Assembly: GCF_012911895.1 (NCBI RefSeq)
Contig: NZ_JAAXCV010000034.1
Span: 1 to 64,000 of the forward strand
Direction of reading: 5' to 3'
Source: Bacillus sp. RO3
GTDB lineage: Bacteria > Bacillota > Bacilli > Bacillales > Bacillaceae_B
Length of the DNA: 64,000 nucleotides
Shown here: positions 53,796-63,906 of the stretch, in pieces
Layout: each line of letters starts with the position of its first letter
Position numbering within the stretch: the first letter of the stretch is position 1
The notes under the pieces: generated by a model
Told to the model about the DNA's origin: nothing
Database searches by the model: none
Seen by the model: only the letters and a program-made list of their open reading frames with translations
Program-made: the position numbers and the translations under genes

Positions 53796-53823
53796 GCTCA
53801 TCAAGCTCCTTTATGAATTAGTT

Positions 53824-55122
53824 TTACGAAATGATCATTAACCAGATATATAGCCCGATTAATGTAATGAATAATGTTGGTACTGTCAATATGATTCCAG
53901 TTTTAAAATACTGCCCCCAAGAAATTTTTACACCTTTCAAAGATAGGACATGTAGCCATAATAAAGTTGCCAAGGAACCTATCGGGGTTATTTTCGGGCC
54001 CAGGTCTGAACCGATGACATTGGAATAAATAAGTGATTCTCTGATCACACCCGTCGTATCTGTATCCATTATGGCGATTGCATCGATCATCACAGTCGGC
54101 ATATTATTCATGACGGATGACAGGATGGCTGCAATGAATCCCATTGATATCGTTGCGACGAAAAGCCCTTCATCTGCCGCAGCTTGTATTACATTGGATA
54201 ATACATCTGTGAGTCCTACATTACGCAATCCATATACGACTACATACATACCAATAGAGAAGAACACTATTGCCCACGGAGCCCCTTTAATGACGGTTTT
54301 CGTGTTGACTGCAGAACTTCTTCCAGCCATCAGCAAGAAGAAAATCGATACAACACCTGCAATAATGGATACAGGGATGTTCAGTGATTCACTTATAAAG
54401 TAACCAATGAGAAGAATACCCAGGACGATCCAGGATAACTTAAACATTTTCCGGTCCCTGATCGCTTCGACCGGCTTCTTTAATTGGCTCGCATCATAAT
54501 CCTTTGGAATGCTTTTTCGAAAGAACAAATAGAGGACCAGGATGCTTGCAAACAATGAAAAGAAGTTTGGAATGATCATTCTTGATGCATATTCAACAAA
54601 TCCAATATCGAAGAAATCCGCTGACACGATATTGACCAGGTTACTGACAACCAAGGGCAATGAAGTGGTATCGGCAATAAAGCCGCTTGCCATGATAAAA
54701 GGAAACACCATCTTCTCTTCGAATTTCAAATTCCTCACCATGGCCAAAACAATCGGTGTCAAGATCAATGCTGCCCCATCATTGGCAAAGAAGGCTGCCA
54801 CTACCGCTCCCAACAGGGATACGTAAACAAACATCTTAATCCCATTTCCTTTCGCCGCTCTGGCCATATGCAGAGCAGACCATTCGAAAAAGCCGATTTC
54901 ATCCAAGATTAAAGATATAATGATAATGGCGATGAATGCTAATGTCGCGTTCCATACGATGCCTGTTACAGCTAAAACATCCTGGAAATCAACCACACCT
55001 ACCAATAACGCCAAAACCGCTCCTCCACAGGCAGACCAGCCGATGGATAAACCTTTAGGCTGCCAAATAACCAAAACCAATGTAGCTACAAAGATGATGG
55101 TCGCTAAAATGACTGATAACAC
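53824..55122 (-). CDS. arsB: arsenite efflux permease ArsB
   Basis: 432 residues from the GTG at 55122 (GGAGG 7 bases before); the frame is open to 55242 but that would overlap arsR. Twelve membrane helices of the ion-transporter superfamily. Landmarks: [13 protein letters not shown]-like first hairpin, [18 protein letters not shown] near 140, and [17 protein letters not shown] near 335, the two conserved N-D/N-N-P regions that form the ion site. ArsB expels arsenite and antimonite driven by the membrane potential. 11 bases after the arsR stop. Confidence 0.9.
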   Translation of the reverse strand: MLSVILATIIFVATLVLVIWQPKGLSIGWSACGGAVLALLVGVVDFQDVLAVTGIVWNATLAFIAIIIISLILDEIGFFEWSALHMARAAKGNGIKMFVYVSLLGAVVAAFFANDGAALILTPIVLAMVRNLKFEEKMVFPFIMASGFIADTTSLPLVVSNLVNIVSADFFDIGFVEYASRMIIPNFFSLFASILVLYLFFRKSIPKDYDASQLKKPVEAIRDRKMFKLSWIVLGILLIGYFISESLNIPVSIIAGVVSIFFLLMAGRSSAVNTKTVIKGAPWAIVFFSIGMYVVVYGLRNVGLTDVLSNVIQAAADEGLFVATISMGFIAAILSSVMNNMPTVMIDAIAIMDTDTTGVIRESLIYSNVIGSDLGPKITPIGSLATLLWLHVLSLKGVKISWGQYFKTGIILTVPTLFITLIGLYIWLMIIS

Positions 55123-55133
55123 GTAAAGTCCTC

Positions 55134-55481
55134 CTACTCCTGACAAGAAATACGCAATCCTTGTTTTTCTAATTGTGTCATTCGATAATCTTGATCTGGT
55201 AAGTGTTCCAGCAAGCTTTGAATGAAAGGATATGTATCGCATTCTTTGTTAATAGAGTAAAAAACCCATTGACCCTTTCTTGATTCACTTACAAGACCTG
55301 CATCCTTTAGTTTCCGGATATGTTGAGAGACAGCTGGTTGACTGATCTTGAAGATTTCTACGAATTCACATACACAAAAGTCATTAGTGCTTAATAGTTT
55401 TACCATGGTTAGACGGGTTTTATCCCCAAGAAGTTTCAGCATCATTGCCGCTCTATCCATTTCGACAAACGACGTAAGCAT
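55134..55481 (-). CDS. arsR: ArsR/SmtB-type arsenite-responsive repressor
   Basis: 115 residues. Winged helix: [62 protein letters not shown]-type core. The metalloid site is Cys-Val-Cys in DFCVCEF (alpha-3). It sits at the head of the ars operon. Repression is relieved when arsenite binds the cysteines. The promoter (55570-55598) and a palindrome (55551-55572) lie ~70 bp upstream. Confidence 0.9.
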   Translation of the reverse strand: MLTSFVEMDRAAMMLKLLGDKTRLTMVKLLSTNDFCVCEFVEIFKISQPAVSQHIRKLKDAGLVSESRKGQWVFYSINKECDTYPFIQSLLEHLPDQDYRMTQLEKQGLRISCQE

Positions 55482-55550
55482 AGAAACACCCCCAAATCTA
55501 TTTTACTTGCTTATGAAAGCTCAAATAGTAAGTGACCTAAAGTCGAGCTA

Positions 55551-55598
55551 TATATAAGCTAATGCTTATATAATAAAATACTTATATGCTCATTTCAA
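55551..55598 (-). promoter_or_regulatory. ars operon promoter and ArsR operator
   Basis: Minus strand: TTGAAA (55598-55593), 17 bp, TATTAT (55575-55570). The palindrome TATATAAGC-taat-GCTTATATA (55551-55572) overlaps the end of the -10 and the start site; a further ATATAAG half-site lies between -35 and -10. Confidence 0.7.
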
Positions 55599-55746
55599 TA
55601 GTTAGTTTTATTTTTTCAGTTATCCAGCCGACATAAACAAGTTCATTGAGTGCAGATAAGCTTTTGAGTTAAAGAGGGCTATGAAGTGATCAGTAATCTG
55701 TACCAATACTCCATGACAAGCATTTTTCATCGCTTCAAAGGATATT

Positions 55747-55780
55747 TAAAAGCCCTTGATCATCGACCAAGGGCTTTTAA
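55747..55780 (-). terminator. intrinsic terminator after the SulP gene
   Basis: AAAAGCCCTTG / CAAGGGCTTTT stem with a 12-base loop, just beyond the stop at 55797. Confidence 0.8.
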
Positions 55781-55796
55781 GATTACAACTTAGGAT

Positions 55797-57278
55797 TTAG
55801 TGGTTAACGGCTTTATCCAAACCACCTGGCTTATTATGCACTGCCAGTTTATCAATGAGCTTATTACTCTCCGTATTCAAGCCGATCAACGTTACTTTAA
55901 CTCCGTTTTGATGGTATTTAATCATTATTTTATCAATGGCACCTACAGCGGAATCATCCCATAAATGGGCGTGAGTCAAATCAAGCGTAACTTTTTTTAC
56001 ATCTTCGTTGAAATTGAAACTTTCAACAAACTCAGTCACAGAAGCAAAGAATAATTGCCCGGATACTCTGTAAACCTTCTTATGAGTTTCCTCTGAAGCC
56101 ATTGTTGTTATATTGACTTTTGAAATTTTCGAAGCAAAGAATACTGCACTTAAGATGATTCCAACCAGGACCCCTTTGGATAGATCATGTGTGATTAATA
56201 CAGTTATAACCGTGACCAACATGACCAGTGTATCGGTAAACGGTGTTTTGTCCAGATTCTTTAATGATGACCAGTCAAATGTCCCGATAGAAACCATAAA
56301 CATGACACCCACAAGGGCAGCCATTGGAATTTGAACAAGGAAATCATTTAATACAAGGATTAGAATCATTAAGAATAGACCGGCAACAAGAGCTGACAAT
56401 CGACCTCTTCCTCCCGATTTCACGTTGATGACAGATTGTCCAATCATCGCACACCCTGCCATACCGCCAAAAAATCCCGAAACGATATTGGCAATACCTT
56501 GTCCTCTTGCTTCCTTATTCTTATTACTCGTTGTATCCGTCATATCGTCAACGATAGAAGCAGTCAAAAGGGACTCAACCAACCCAACGATTGCGATGGA
56601 TAGAGAATATGGAAAAATGATCTGCAACGTTTCAAGCTTTAAAGGAATATCCGGAAGTAAGAAAAGGGGTAAGGTCTGTGATAGCTCCCCCATATCTCCA
56701 ACGGTACGAACACCACTTCCTGTCAACACGGCAAAGACCGTTACTGCAATAATGGCTACCAACGCTGAAGGCACAGCCTTGGTGAAACGTGGTAAAATGT
56801 AAATGATTGCAAGGGCTGCTGCCACCATGGCATACATCATCCAGGACTCGTCCACAAAGTGAGGTAATTGAGCTGTAAAGATCAGGATGGCCAACGCGTT
56901 CACGAAACCTACCATAACAGAACGTGGGACAAACTTCATTAAACGTCCTAGTTTAAGGACACCCATGACAATTTGGATCACCCCTGTTAAGATCGTAGCT
57001 GCCAGTAAATATTGCAACCCATGATCTGCCACTAATGTGGTCATCAGCAAAGCGGTTGCCCCTGTTGCAGCTGAAATCATACCTGGCCGCCCACCTACAA
57101 ATGCAATAACAACGGCAATACAAAATGAAGCGTATAGTCCCACCATTGGGTCTACACCTGCAATGATCGAGAAGGCGATTGCCTCAGGAATCAATGCCAT
57201 GGCAACCACTATACCTGACAGCACATCCCCTCTAATATTCCCAAACCATTCATATTTAATTTTTTCACTAAAGATCAT
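55797..57278 (-). CDS. SulP/SLC26 family anion transporter with STAS domain
   Basis: 493 residues from the ATG at 57278, with AAAGAGGTG before. Fourteen-helix SulP core: [36 protein letters not shown] (signature) near 18-52, [14 protein letters not shown] near 65, and [49 protein letters not shown] near 225-275. C-terminal STAS domain from ~395 ([20 protein letters not shown]). Members carry sulfate, bicarbonate or other anions, often with Na+ or H+. The divergent universal stress protein gene suggests linked regulation, an arrangement I associate with bicarbonate/sulfate SulP genes in Bacilli. Confidence 0.85.
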   Translation of the reverse strand: MIFSEKIKYEWFGNIRGDVLSGIVVAMALIPEAIAFSIIAGVDPMVGLYASFCIAVVIAFVGGRPGMISAATGATALLMTTLVADHGLQYLLAATILTGVIQIVMGVLKLGRLMKFVPRSVMVGFVNALAILIFTAQLPHFVDESWMMYAMVAAALAIIYILPRFTKAVPSALVAIIAVTVFAVLTGSGVRTVGDMGELSQTLPLFLLPDIPLKLETLQIIFPYSLSIAIVGLVESLLTASIVDDMTDTTSNKNKEARGQGIANIVSGFFGGMAGCAMIGQSVINVKSGGRGRLSALVAGLFLMILILVLNDFLVQIPMAALVGVMFMVSIGTFDWSSLKNLDKTPFTDTLVMLVTVITVLITHDLSKGVLVGIILSAVFFASKISKVNITTMASEETHKKVYRVSGQLFFASVTEFVESFNFNEDVKKVTLDLTHAHLWDDSAVGAIDKIMIKYHQNGVKVTLIGLNTESNKLIDKLAVHNKPGGLDKAVNH

Positions 57279-57543
57279 AATGCACCTCTTTCGATTAGTT
57301 GTGACTTTCAACTCTCATGAAAGTCGGGGCCGTTTAACACAAAGGACATTATATAATGGATCAGATCATTTGTGAAATGGTAATGAAAACGCAAACAACA
57401 TTCATTTCCTTTCATTTTCTCCCTATTTCATCATTAAACTATCCTACTTCAAACACATGTAAAAATCTTATCATTCTATAAAGGGTTTTGATTGATTGTA
57501 TAGAATTAAATACTAAATGGTTTCATTGGATGGAGGAAATGCA

Positions 57544-57960
57544 ATGTTCAAACATATTCTTCTTGCAACAGATGGCTCTGAACATTCTTTAAGAGCCGGT
57601 GAAAAAGCGATTGCGCTGGCTAGCTGCCATGAGCGCTCGAAGATGGATATCGTGTATGTAGTCGACGGAAAGCAATCAAAAGACGATATCCTACAGAATT
57701 GGGGATTGGATGCCAATGATAGACGAAGGCAGAAACTGCAAATGATCGAACAAAAGGCCAAACATAATGGAATTCTTTATGACATTATATTTTTGCATGG
57801 GGAGCCTGGTCCGACGATTGTTGAATATGCAAATACACATGATTATGACGCAGTTGTCATAGGAAGCCGGGGCTTGAATGTTTTTCAGGAAATGGTACTC
57901 GGAAGCGTCAGCCACAAAGTTGCCAAACGGGCAAAATGTCCAGTTCTGATCGTGAAATAG
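57544..57960 (+). CDS. universal stress protein (UspA family)
   Basis: 138 residues from the ATG at 57544, preceded by GGAGG (57530s). The in-frame start at 57517 lies before that site. UspA fold: FKHILLATDGSEHSLRAGEKAIALA at the N-terminus, DAVVIGSRGLNVFQEMVLGSVSHKVAKRAKCPVLIVK at the C-terminus. The ATP-binding motif G-x2-G-x9-G-S/T reads GSRGLNVFQEMVLGSVS and is intact, so it probably binds ATP. Divergent from the SulP carrier, with 265 bases between. Terminator follows. Confidence 0.9.
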   Translation: MFKHILLATDGSEHSLRAGEKAIALASCHERSKMDIVYVVDGKQSKDDILQNWGLDANDRRRQKLQMIEQKAKHNGILYDIIFLHGEPGPTIVEYANTHDYDAVVIGSRGLNVFQEMVLGSVSHKVAKRAKCPVLIVK

Positions 57961-57962
57961 AG

Positions 57963-57991
57963 AAAGACTTCCTGTATGGAAGTCTTTTTTT
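57963..57991 (+). terminator. intrinsic terminator
   Basis: AAAGACTTCC / GGAAGTCTTT with a 5-base loop and TTTTTTT, directly after the UspA stop. Confidence 0.9.
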
Positions 57992-58016
57992 CAATCCTTG
58001 AGCAAATAGTTTAGAA

Positions 58017-58719
58017 TCATAGAAACCTTTCTCTCCATGCAATTTCGTTATGTTTCGCCCCTTCAACACTCTCAAAGCGGCAATCCTGAACTTTATCTTT
58101 GAGCAATCGATAGACCTTCCTGCTTGATTCGATATAGGTTAAATCATCCGGGTTTTCTGAATTTTCTTTTGTGCCGATATCCAGGTAAAAACCCTCGACC
58201 TGCGATAGTTCACTTTTTTCGATCAAGTTCTCTACTTGGATTTGGTTGAACCAATAGGCAGATGAGAGAGAGGCCACTCTTTTGATAACGTGGGGGTATA
58301 TACACGCAGCTTATGTAGTGATCAGTCCGCCCAATGAGCTCCCCGGGACTTTTCTGGATTGGTGAGGTATGTATGATCAATCAGTGGCTTTAAATCATTT
58401 ACTATGTAGTCAATATAATCCTTTCCCTCTCCTCCGACCGATGTTCTACTCACATCAAATACATTCCCCATGGCCGAGCTCTGCCATGGACCATATTCAT
58501 CCAAACGCTTTAATCCTTCGATGCAGTCAATACCCACCACAATGAGATCCATATTGGACTTATCTAAGATTCTCCTATTCACCATACCATGCCATATCCT
58601 GCATCTTCATCAACATTGTACCTTCTGGTTTCAATCACATAATAATCATTGGGTAGATAAACACGAACGGTTCTCTTTGACTTTAAAGGTGTTATGTATA
58701 CTTCAATATGTTCATACAT
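58017..58719 (-). pseudogene. broken alpha/beta-hydrolase esterase (YbbA/enterochelin-esterase-like)
   Basis: The original ATG (58719) with GAAGGAG can still be seen. Pieces of one esterase follow in three frames: 58719-~58577 (YEHIEVYITPLKSKRTVRVYLPNDYY... ending at a stop after YGMVW), 58585-58322 (MDLIVVGIDCIEGLKRLDEYGPWQ... DYIDYIVNDLKPLIDHTY), and 58277-58017 (MASLSSAYWFNQ... FYLDIGTKE... GAKHNEIAWRERF). The strand with PVLYMHDGQN and the nucleophile segment G-x-S-x-G-G are missing between them, and the last residues are lost. Two deletions or frameshifts plus a premature stop. Inactive. Confidence 0.8.
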
Positions 58720-58875
58720 TCGTATACTCCTTCATTTTTTTTAGTGTAATGTGAATGGTACTGTTTCCCGTGTAAGTTCATAAATTTCAAATGAAAAGAG
58801 GAATTAAACCATTTCAATGGCCCAATACATAAAAAGACACACCTCCTTTTTGGAAGTGCACCTTCACATATCTAC

Positions 58876-59802
58876 CTATTCACTCTCGCTACGATTATAT
58901 GAGCTTTCAGGAAGTGTATCCCAGAAAGAAGTGTCCACTTCATCAATAGAACCGTCTGCTATCGCCTTTGCAGTATCATCTAAGCTAATGACTGCTTGTT
59001 TAATGAGATAACCATTGCTTTTTTGTCCAAGAACATAATCTTCTCTATAGTGATCAGCCATGCCTCTCATTTCGAAAAGAAGTGTCGCAATTCCATACTC
59101 AACAGCCAGTCCATTTCTGCTTATGGTCGGCGCTGTACCACCTACATATTTAGACAGTGTCCCGAATCCACGGCTTTCAACAGAATTATACAGGACCGCT
59201 CCAAGTTGCTTGGACCTTTCCACGACTTTAGGATCTACATGTTCATTGGTCGGATATAGAATCCAACCAGACACAAGCTTGTCGGTATCTCCCAGAGTGG
59301 TTTCAGCTCCCTGATGATGAAGGTCGATCATGAAATCCGGCATATACTTCTGAAGGACATTTTCATGAAGAGCTTTGGTTTCTGGCTGATTGCGATCCAC
59401 GTGATCCCGATTCAAGTCCACATTATTCGCATTATACCTTGTATGAGTCCCCGCTACATACTCTTCCAGTGAGAAATTAACATCGCCTTCTGCTCCATCA
59501 ACATTCAATCTTGGAGCAACCAATATGTTTACTTTTTGGAGCATTTCTTTCACACCTTTAGAATTCGACGTAAGATGCTTGATGAATTGCAGGGCCCCTT
59601 CAGTCGTAAGTGCCTCATTTCCATGCTGCTGAGTTAAATAAAGGACTGTCGGGTTATCATCATTGTTCCCGAATTGTGCAAGGTAAAGATCTCTTCCTTT
59701 GACCGATTGACCATATACTTCTAAAGTGACCTTTCCTCTTCTCAAAAATGAACCGTTAGAACCGAAATACGGAATAGCGTGTGGATCATAAGTCTTATCA
59801 TG
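58876..59802 (-). pseudogene. 5'-truncated M14 zinc carboxypeptidase
   Basis: From a TGA at 59803-59805 the frame is open for ~308 codons; the first usable start (TTG 59745) has no ribosome site. The remaining part is a good M14 peptidase: QQHGNEALTTEGALQF (zinc His and Glu), NVDGAEGDVNF and NNVDLNRDHVDRNQPETKAL (substrate Arg region), DFMIDLHHQGAE (third zinc ligand His), and LLFEMRGMADHY with the catalytic Glu. The signal peptide and the first ~80 residues expected in secreted relatives are gone. Adjacent to a broken esterase, so this is probably a decayed gene. Confidence 0.65.
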
Positions 59803-59863
59803 TCAGGAAATCACAGACCATTTTCATTCTATTGGAGGAAGACTAACTATTCAGTCACAAAAG

Positions 59864-59894
59864 GAGAGAAGCTGTGAACACTACAGCTTCTCTC
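59864..59894 (-). terminator. hairpin after the lipase gene
   Basis: GAGAGAAGCTGT / ACAGCTTCTCTC, 12 perfect pairs, 7-base loop, CCTTTTG after it on the minus strand. Confidence 0.65.
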
Positions 59895-59916
59895 TCGAAC
59901 CCGAACCCCATCCCCT

Positions 59917-61395
59917 TTACTTCAGTCCGTAAACCTTTCCGGAACCATCCACGTAAATGCTTTTTATGAGGGTTCTCTGGAAAGCATCATTCTGTTTTTT
60001 CCCCGTCACATCAATTGTCACATTATAGACGCCTTCTTCAAGCTTCGGTAATTTGGAATTCTTTGCTTTTATTTTACTCTGTTTCAACTTTCCATTTTTG
60101 TAATACTCAATGATGATTTCCTGTTTTAGTTTAAACTTGTTGTCTTTTGCTTTCATACTGATTTTATCCTGTGCAAATTGTAAACTTAATGCATCATTCA
60201 TCATACTCTCGAAAGAAACTCGTAATAGATACTTTTCCTGTGATGAAGATGAAGCATCAACTGTCCACTCCCCCGGTGCCGGATCATTAACCGTCACCGT
60301 ATGATGATAAGCACCTTTAAAGTACTCGCTTTCGTCTTTCTGTACTTTGAAAGATGAAGTTGCTTTATTTGTTGGATCAACTAAGGTTATCTGTGATGAT
60401 GGGCTGTTGCTAATCCAATCAAAGGTTACAGATTGTGCACCATGTTCCACTATAACCTTTTCTTGTTTTCTTCCATGATAATCTCCTCCCCTGACAACAG
60501 AGACAATCCCATCTTCATTACTTGATTGGATGGTACTTTGTGTTTTATGACCCGTCGTTTCGGTTCCTTCGTTCAAGTAAGTCTTGAATAAATTAAATGT
60601 GGATGAGCCCTCCTTTATTGTGTAATGATTCCATTCTCCCACTTTTAATTCAGTACCATATGGGAGCCTGGAACTGCTGACCGTAACAGCCCCATCATTA
60701 CTTCCATAAGCACGAAGATACAAACCTCCCCAGTACAGAGAGCTTCCAAAGCTTCCCCACTTCGTACCGCCAAAGGTGTAGATTGGATTTCGGTTTACAT
60801 TGGGATGTTGATCGGTTTCAGAACGGAAGTAATCCATATACCCTGTCTGCAAAGAATAAGTAGCATCATTCTTGCTTCCGAGGATCCCAGTTAACCAACC
60901 TGCCCAGCTGCTATAGGCAAGGTCCGCCAATTGGGAACCATAATGGGGTGTCGAAAGGGTAATGACCCTCGCAACATAGGGATAGGCACCGTAGTGGACA
61001 AGTGCTGATTGCGTGTCGATTCCACCCTTACTATGCGCAACCACCACTACCTTCTCACCGTAGTATGTGTAAATGTCCCTGATTTTCTGGGCAAGGAGAG
61101 CACCGTTATCCCACATATTCTTGGTTGGATACAAATCGATGAAAGCCGTTTCGTATCCATTTTGATAGGCGGTGTCGTACATATTGTTTTCGTTCCACCA
61201 AGTATTGGAAGAACTATTTAAACCGTGAACGAACAGAACAGGATGTTTTGAAGGAGCAACAATTGAAGGAGTCGTACCCACATACCATTGCCCTGGAACC
61301 CCTGAAGGGTCATCTTTCCCAAATGATCCTGCCTGACTCCAGCCAGGAAAAAACAATACGAATGCAAGAACAGTCACACATACCTTTTTAATCAT
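59917..61395 (-). CDS. secreted lipase/esterase with C-terminal beta domains
   Basis: 492 residues, ATG with GGAGAGAGGG. Signal peptide 1-22 (KK, VCVTVLAFVLFFPGW, cleavage after SQA). Alpha/beta-hydrolase at ~35-270: VLFVHGLNSSSNTWW (oxyanion HG) near 54, nucleophile AHSKGG near 122 (Lys in place of the usual Gln/Met), acid in YGSNDGAVTV near 233, and His in NHYTI near 257. The last ~190 residues hold two beta-rich domains (SVVRGGDYHGRK..., LRVSFESMMND...YNVTIDVTGK), possibly for substrate or cell-wall binding. Similar to secreted lipases of Bacillus such as LipA-group relatives with extra domains. Substrate lipid or polyester unknown. Confidence 0.85.
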   Translation of the reverse strand: MIKKVCVTVLAFVLFFPGWSQAGSFGKDDPSGVPGQWYVGTTPSIVAPSKHPVLFVHGLNSSSNTWWNENNMYDTAYQNGYETAFIDLYPTKNMWDNGALLAQKIRDIYTYYGEKVVVVAHSKGGIDTQSALVHYGAYPYVARVITLSTPHYGSQLADLAYSSWAGWLTGILGSKNDATYSLQTGYMDYFRSETDQHPNVNRNPIYTFGGTKWGSFGSSLYWGGLYLRAYGSNDGAVTVSSSRLPYGTELKVGEWNHYTIKEGSSTFNLFKTYLNEGTETTGHKTQSTIQSSNEDGIVSVVRGGDYHGRKQEKVIVEHGAQSVTFDWISNSPSSQITLVDPTNKATSSFKVQKDESEYFKGAYHHTVTVNDPAPGEWTVDASSSSQEKYLLRVSFESMMNDALSLQFAQDKISMKAKDNKFKLKQEIIIEYYKNGKLKQSKIKAKNSKLPKLEEGVYNVTIDVTGKKQNDAFQRTLIKSIYVDGSGKVYGLK

Positions 61396-61639
61396 ACCCT
61401 CTCTCCTTTTTCAGTTGATAGAAACCTATAAAGTATATCGGCAGAATTCTAAACATATAACTGAACTTACATCATTAGGGAGGAAAGGACTAATCCTCCA
61501 AGCAATAAGAAAAACTTTCTTCTTACTCAATTGAGGAATGGTCTTTCACCGAATAAATCAGATTTAATCATTTAACCGTCCCCCTCTTTCAAATTCACTG
61601 TTAAAATAGGGATATAAACTATATTGAAAGGGATGCTCT

Positions 61640-63412
61640 ATGCCTGATTGGTCTTATCATGGAATATTTAAACCTGTTTTATCTAAGCTTCCTTCACATA
61701 TATCCAGGGAGTTTATCCATAAAGGGATGAGCCTGATTTCTTCTCTTCCACAAGGGCCACACATCATCCATTTCCTGGGTAGGGAAGAATGTTCTCCCCG
61801 CCTGAAGAAAGAGATCGATGGGATGGTATGTGTAAATCCTGTTGGATTGTCCGGTAAAATCGATCCATTATTATCCGGTACATCTGCCTTTACCCACCTG
61901 GGATTTGGTTTTATTGAAATAGGTCCTGTCACCATACATCCTGCAAGAAATTCCGCTTATCCTATAGCAGATCATCATAAGCAGCAGATTACATTCCAAG
62001 ATCCCCCTGAATCCATTGGATTAAAGGAAACTCTAAAGAAATTAAAGAAACATAGTAAAAAGCAACCATTTATCATTCGCTTATCCGGAAGCCCTGAAGA
62101 AATATCCAGTATGATGGAACATTTAGACATTTATGCGGATGCTTATATTCTAGAGGGAAATGAGCAACATCCAACTATTCATAGCAATAAACCAATGTAT
62201 CTCTCGAACCCTGACATGACAGACCTCCACACTCTGAACAATCAGGATACAGCAGGAATCGTCGTAGAAGAAGATGAGCTTGATGCTCTCATATCAAGAA
62301 TCCGTTCCTATCGTGAGGCTTACCCGGATCTTTCGATTATTTCTTCAGGCGGCGTCCTTGAACCGTGTCATGCGCTGAAACTTTTAAATGCCGGGGCGGA
62401 CCTTATTCTGCTTTCTGATGGATATGTCTTTTCTGGACCGGGATTAACCAAACGTATTAACGAAGCATTACTTGATGATTTGAAAGATCACCCCCCTCCA
62501 CAAAAAGGGTGGTTTTCGTATTGGGTATTTGGCTTATTTATTTTTATAGGGGGGCTCTTGGCTCTCCTTTTCAGCTTAACGTCTGTGATTCTCCCCTATG
62601 ACGAACAGTATTTGGGGATGCAGAGGGAAACTATTTCAGGATTTAATGGCTCTATAGTGAAATTCATGGCTCACGACAGGATGACGTTGGCAGGTACTAT
62701 GATGTCAGGTGGGATTGTCTATATGCAGCTCGCTTATCACGGAGTAAGGAGACGTCTTCTTTGGGCTAAACAATCCATTGATATTGGAGCCTCAACCGGC
62801 TTTTTGGGGATACTATTATTTATCGGATTTGGATACTTTGACTGGCTGCATCTTGTATTCTGGCTCGTATTGCTGCCTATTTATATTCATGGTTGGGTTC
62901 ATACGAGAGAGACAAGAGGTACACCCTCTTCTGGAAATCGAAGAAATCACAGCAATTGGTTACAAGCGCTTTATGGCCAGCTTGCCTTTGTCGTACTTGG
63001 ATTTTCATTCGTTGTTGGGGGACTTACGATTTCTTACTATGGTGTGACGTCTGTTTTTGTTCCGACAGATCTACTTTACCTATGTATGACACCGGATATA
63101 CTGAATGAGTTCAATCAAAACCTCATTCCGGTTATTGCCCATGATCGAGCAGGATTCGGCAGTGCCTTATTCAGTGTAGGACTACTGGTGCTGACGCTCT
63201 CTCTTTGGGGGTTTCAACAAGGAAGCCGGTGGGTATGGTGGACCCTGTTAGTTGGTGGGCTCCCTGCCTTCATAGCCGGCATATATATCCATTTTGCCAT
63301 CGGCTACACTTCTTTTATCCACCTTCTGCCTGCCTATATCGCCCTTGTCTTATTTGTAATAGGGTTAAAAAAATCATATTCCTTTTTACATCAAGGAAAA
63401 GACATGATCTGA
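61640..63412 (+). CDS. dihydroorotate-dehydrogenase-like domain fused to a membrane domain
   Basis: 590 residues, ATG with GAAAGGGATG. Residues 1-285 follow the class 2 DHODH pattern: N-terminal helix pair (HGIFKPVLSKLPSHISREFIHKGMSLI), NPVGLSGKID near 66, LGFGFIEIGPVTIHPARNSAYP near 87, and the FMN phosphate region IISSGGVLEPCHALKLLNAGADLILLSDGYVFSGPGL near 233. The middle is short and the catalytic N-x-S-x-P-N loop is missing, so DHO oxidation is unlikely. Residues 290-590 carry about eight membrane helices in two similar halves (each with DLLYL/EQYLGM... and AHDRMTLAGT / AHDRAGFGSA). I know no characterised member. Confidence 0.75.
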   Translation: MPDWSYHGIFKPVLSKLPSHISREFIHKGMSLISSLPQGPHIIHFLGREECSPRLKKEIDGMVCVNPVGLSGKIDPLLSGTSAFTHLGFGFIEIGPVTIHPARNSAYPIADHHKQQITFQDPPESIGLKETLKKLKKHSKKQPFIIRLSGSPEEISSMMEHLDIYADAYILEGNEQHPTIHSNKPMYLSNPDMTDLHTLNNQDTAGIVVEEDELDALISRIRSYREAYPDLSIISSGGVLEPCHALKLLNAGADLILLSDGYVFSGPGLTKRINEALLDDLKDHPPPQKGWFSYWVFGLFIFIGGLLALLFSLTSVILPYDEQYLGMQRETISGFNGSIVKFMAHDRMTLAGTMMSGGIVYMQLAYHGVRRRLLWAKQSIDIGASTGFLGILLFIGFGYFDWLHLVFWLVLLPIYIHGWVHTRETRGTPSSGNRRNHSNWLQALYGQLAFVVLGFSFVVGGLTISYYGVTSVFVPTDLLYLCMTPDILNEFNQNLIPVIAHDRAGFGSALFSVGLLVLTLSLWGFQQGSRWVWWTLLVGGLPAFIAGIYIHFAIGYTSFIHLLPAYIALVLFVIGLKKSYSFLHQGKDMI

Positions 63413-63417
63413 CCATT

Positions 63418-63447
63418 GCCATATCCAAGAAGGATATGGTTTTTTCC
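63418..63447 (+). terminator. intrinsic terminator
   Basis: GCCATATCC / GGATATGG stem with a 5-base loop followed by TTTTTTCC, just after the stop at 63412. Confidence 0.85.
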
Positions 63448-63530
63448 TATCACAAACGTTAAAATTTTGTAAACTTCCACTCACCTCTTTTATTTCGGTC
63501 TGTTCTCATGTTATAGTTCCTATATTCGAA

Positions 63531-63564
63531 TTCGATATCGAATCCCGATATTGGGATCCAATAT
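63531..63564 (+). promoter_or_regulatory. tandem palindromes upstream of the PadR gene
   Basis: TTCGATATCGAA (63531-63542) and ATATTGG-GAT-CCAATAT (63548-63564) lie 14 bases before the TTG start; a smaller ATTCGAAT precedes them. They overlap the ribosome-site region, so they may be operators for the PadR regulator. Confidence 0.45.
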
Positions 63565-63578
63565 ATGGAGGTGATTGA

Positions 63579-63890
63579 TTGGAAGATAAAGTATTACGAA
63601 AACTCTTTCTCGGGTTTATCCAAATCCATATTCTTCATCATGCGAAAGAAGCTCCCATTTACGGGACTTGGATGTTGGATGAATTAAGAGAACATGGGTA
63701 CAGCATAAGTTCAGGTACGCTGTATCCCATCCTTCACACGATGGAGACGGATGGACTCCTGACAAAAAAAGAAAAGAATGTAGAAGGTAAAATCCGTAAA
63801 TATTATTCGACTACGGAGAAAGGGAATGCAGTATTACAAGAAGCAAGACATAAAGCGTATGAGTTATTTAAGGAAATCAAAGATTCATAA
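63579..63890 (+). CDS. PadR family transcriptional regulator
   Basis: 103 residues from a TTG, 7 bases after GGAGG. PadR winged helix: LFLGFIQIHILHHAKEAPIYGTWMLDELREHGYSISSGTLYPILHTMETDGLLTKKEK, then IRKYYSTTEKGNAVLQEAR. Only the DNA-binding domain and a short C-terminal helix are present (the small PadR-s2 type). It is followed 16 bases later by a chromate-transporter gene, an arrangement common in Bacillales, so it probably controls that transporter, perhaps in response to chromate. Confidence 0.85.
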   Translation: MEDKVLRKLFLGFIQIHILHHAKEAPIYGTWMLDELREHGYSISSGTLYPILHTMETDGLLTKKEKNVEGKIRKYYSTTEKGNAVLQEARHKAYELFKEIKDS

Positions 63891-63906
63891 AGAAGGTGAA
63901 ATAATC

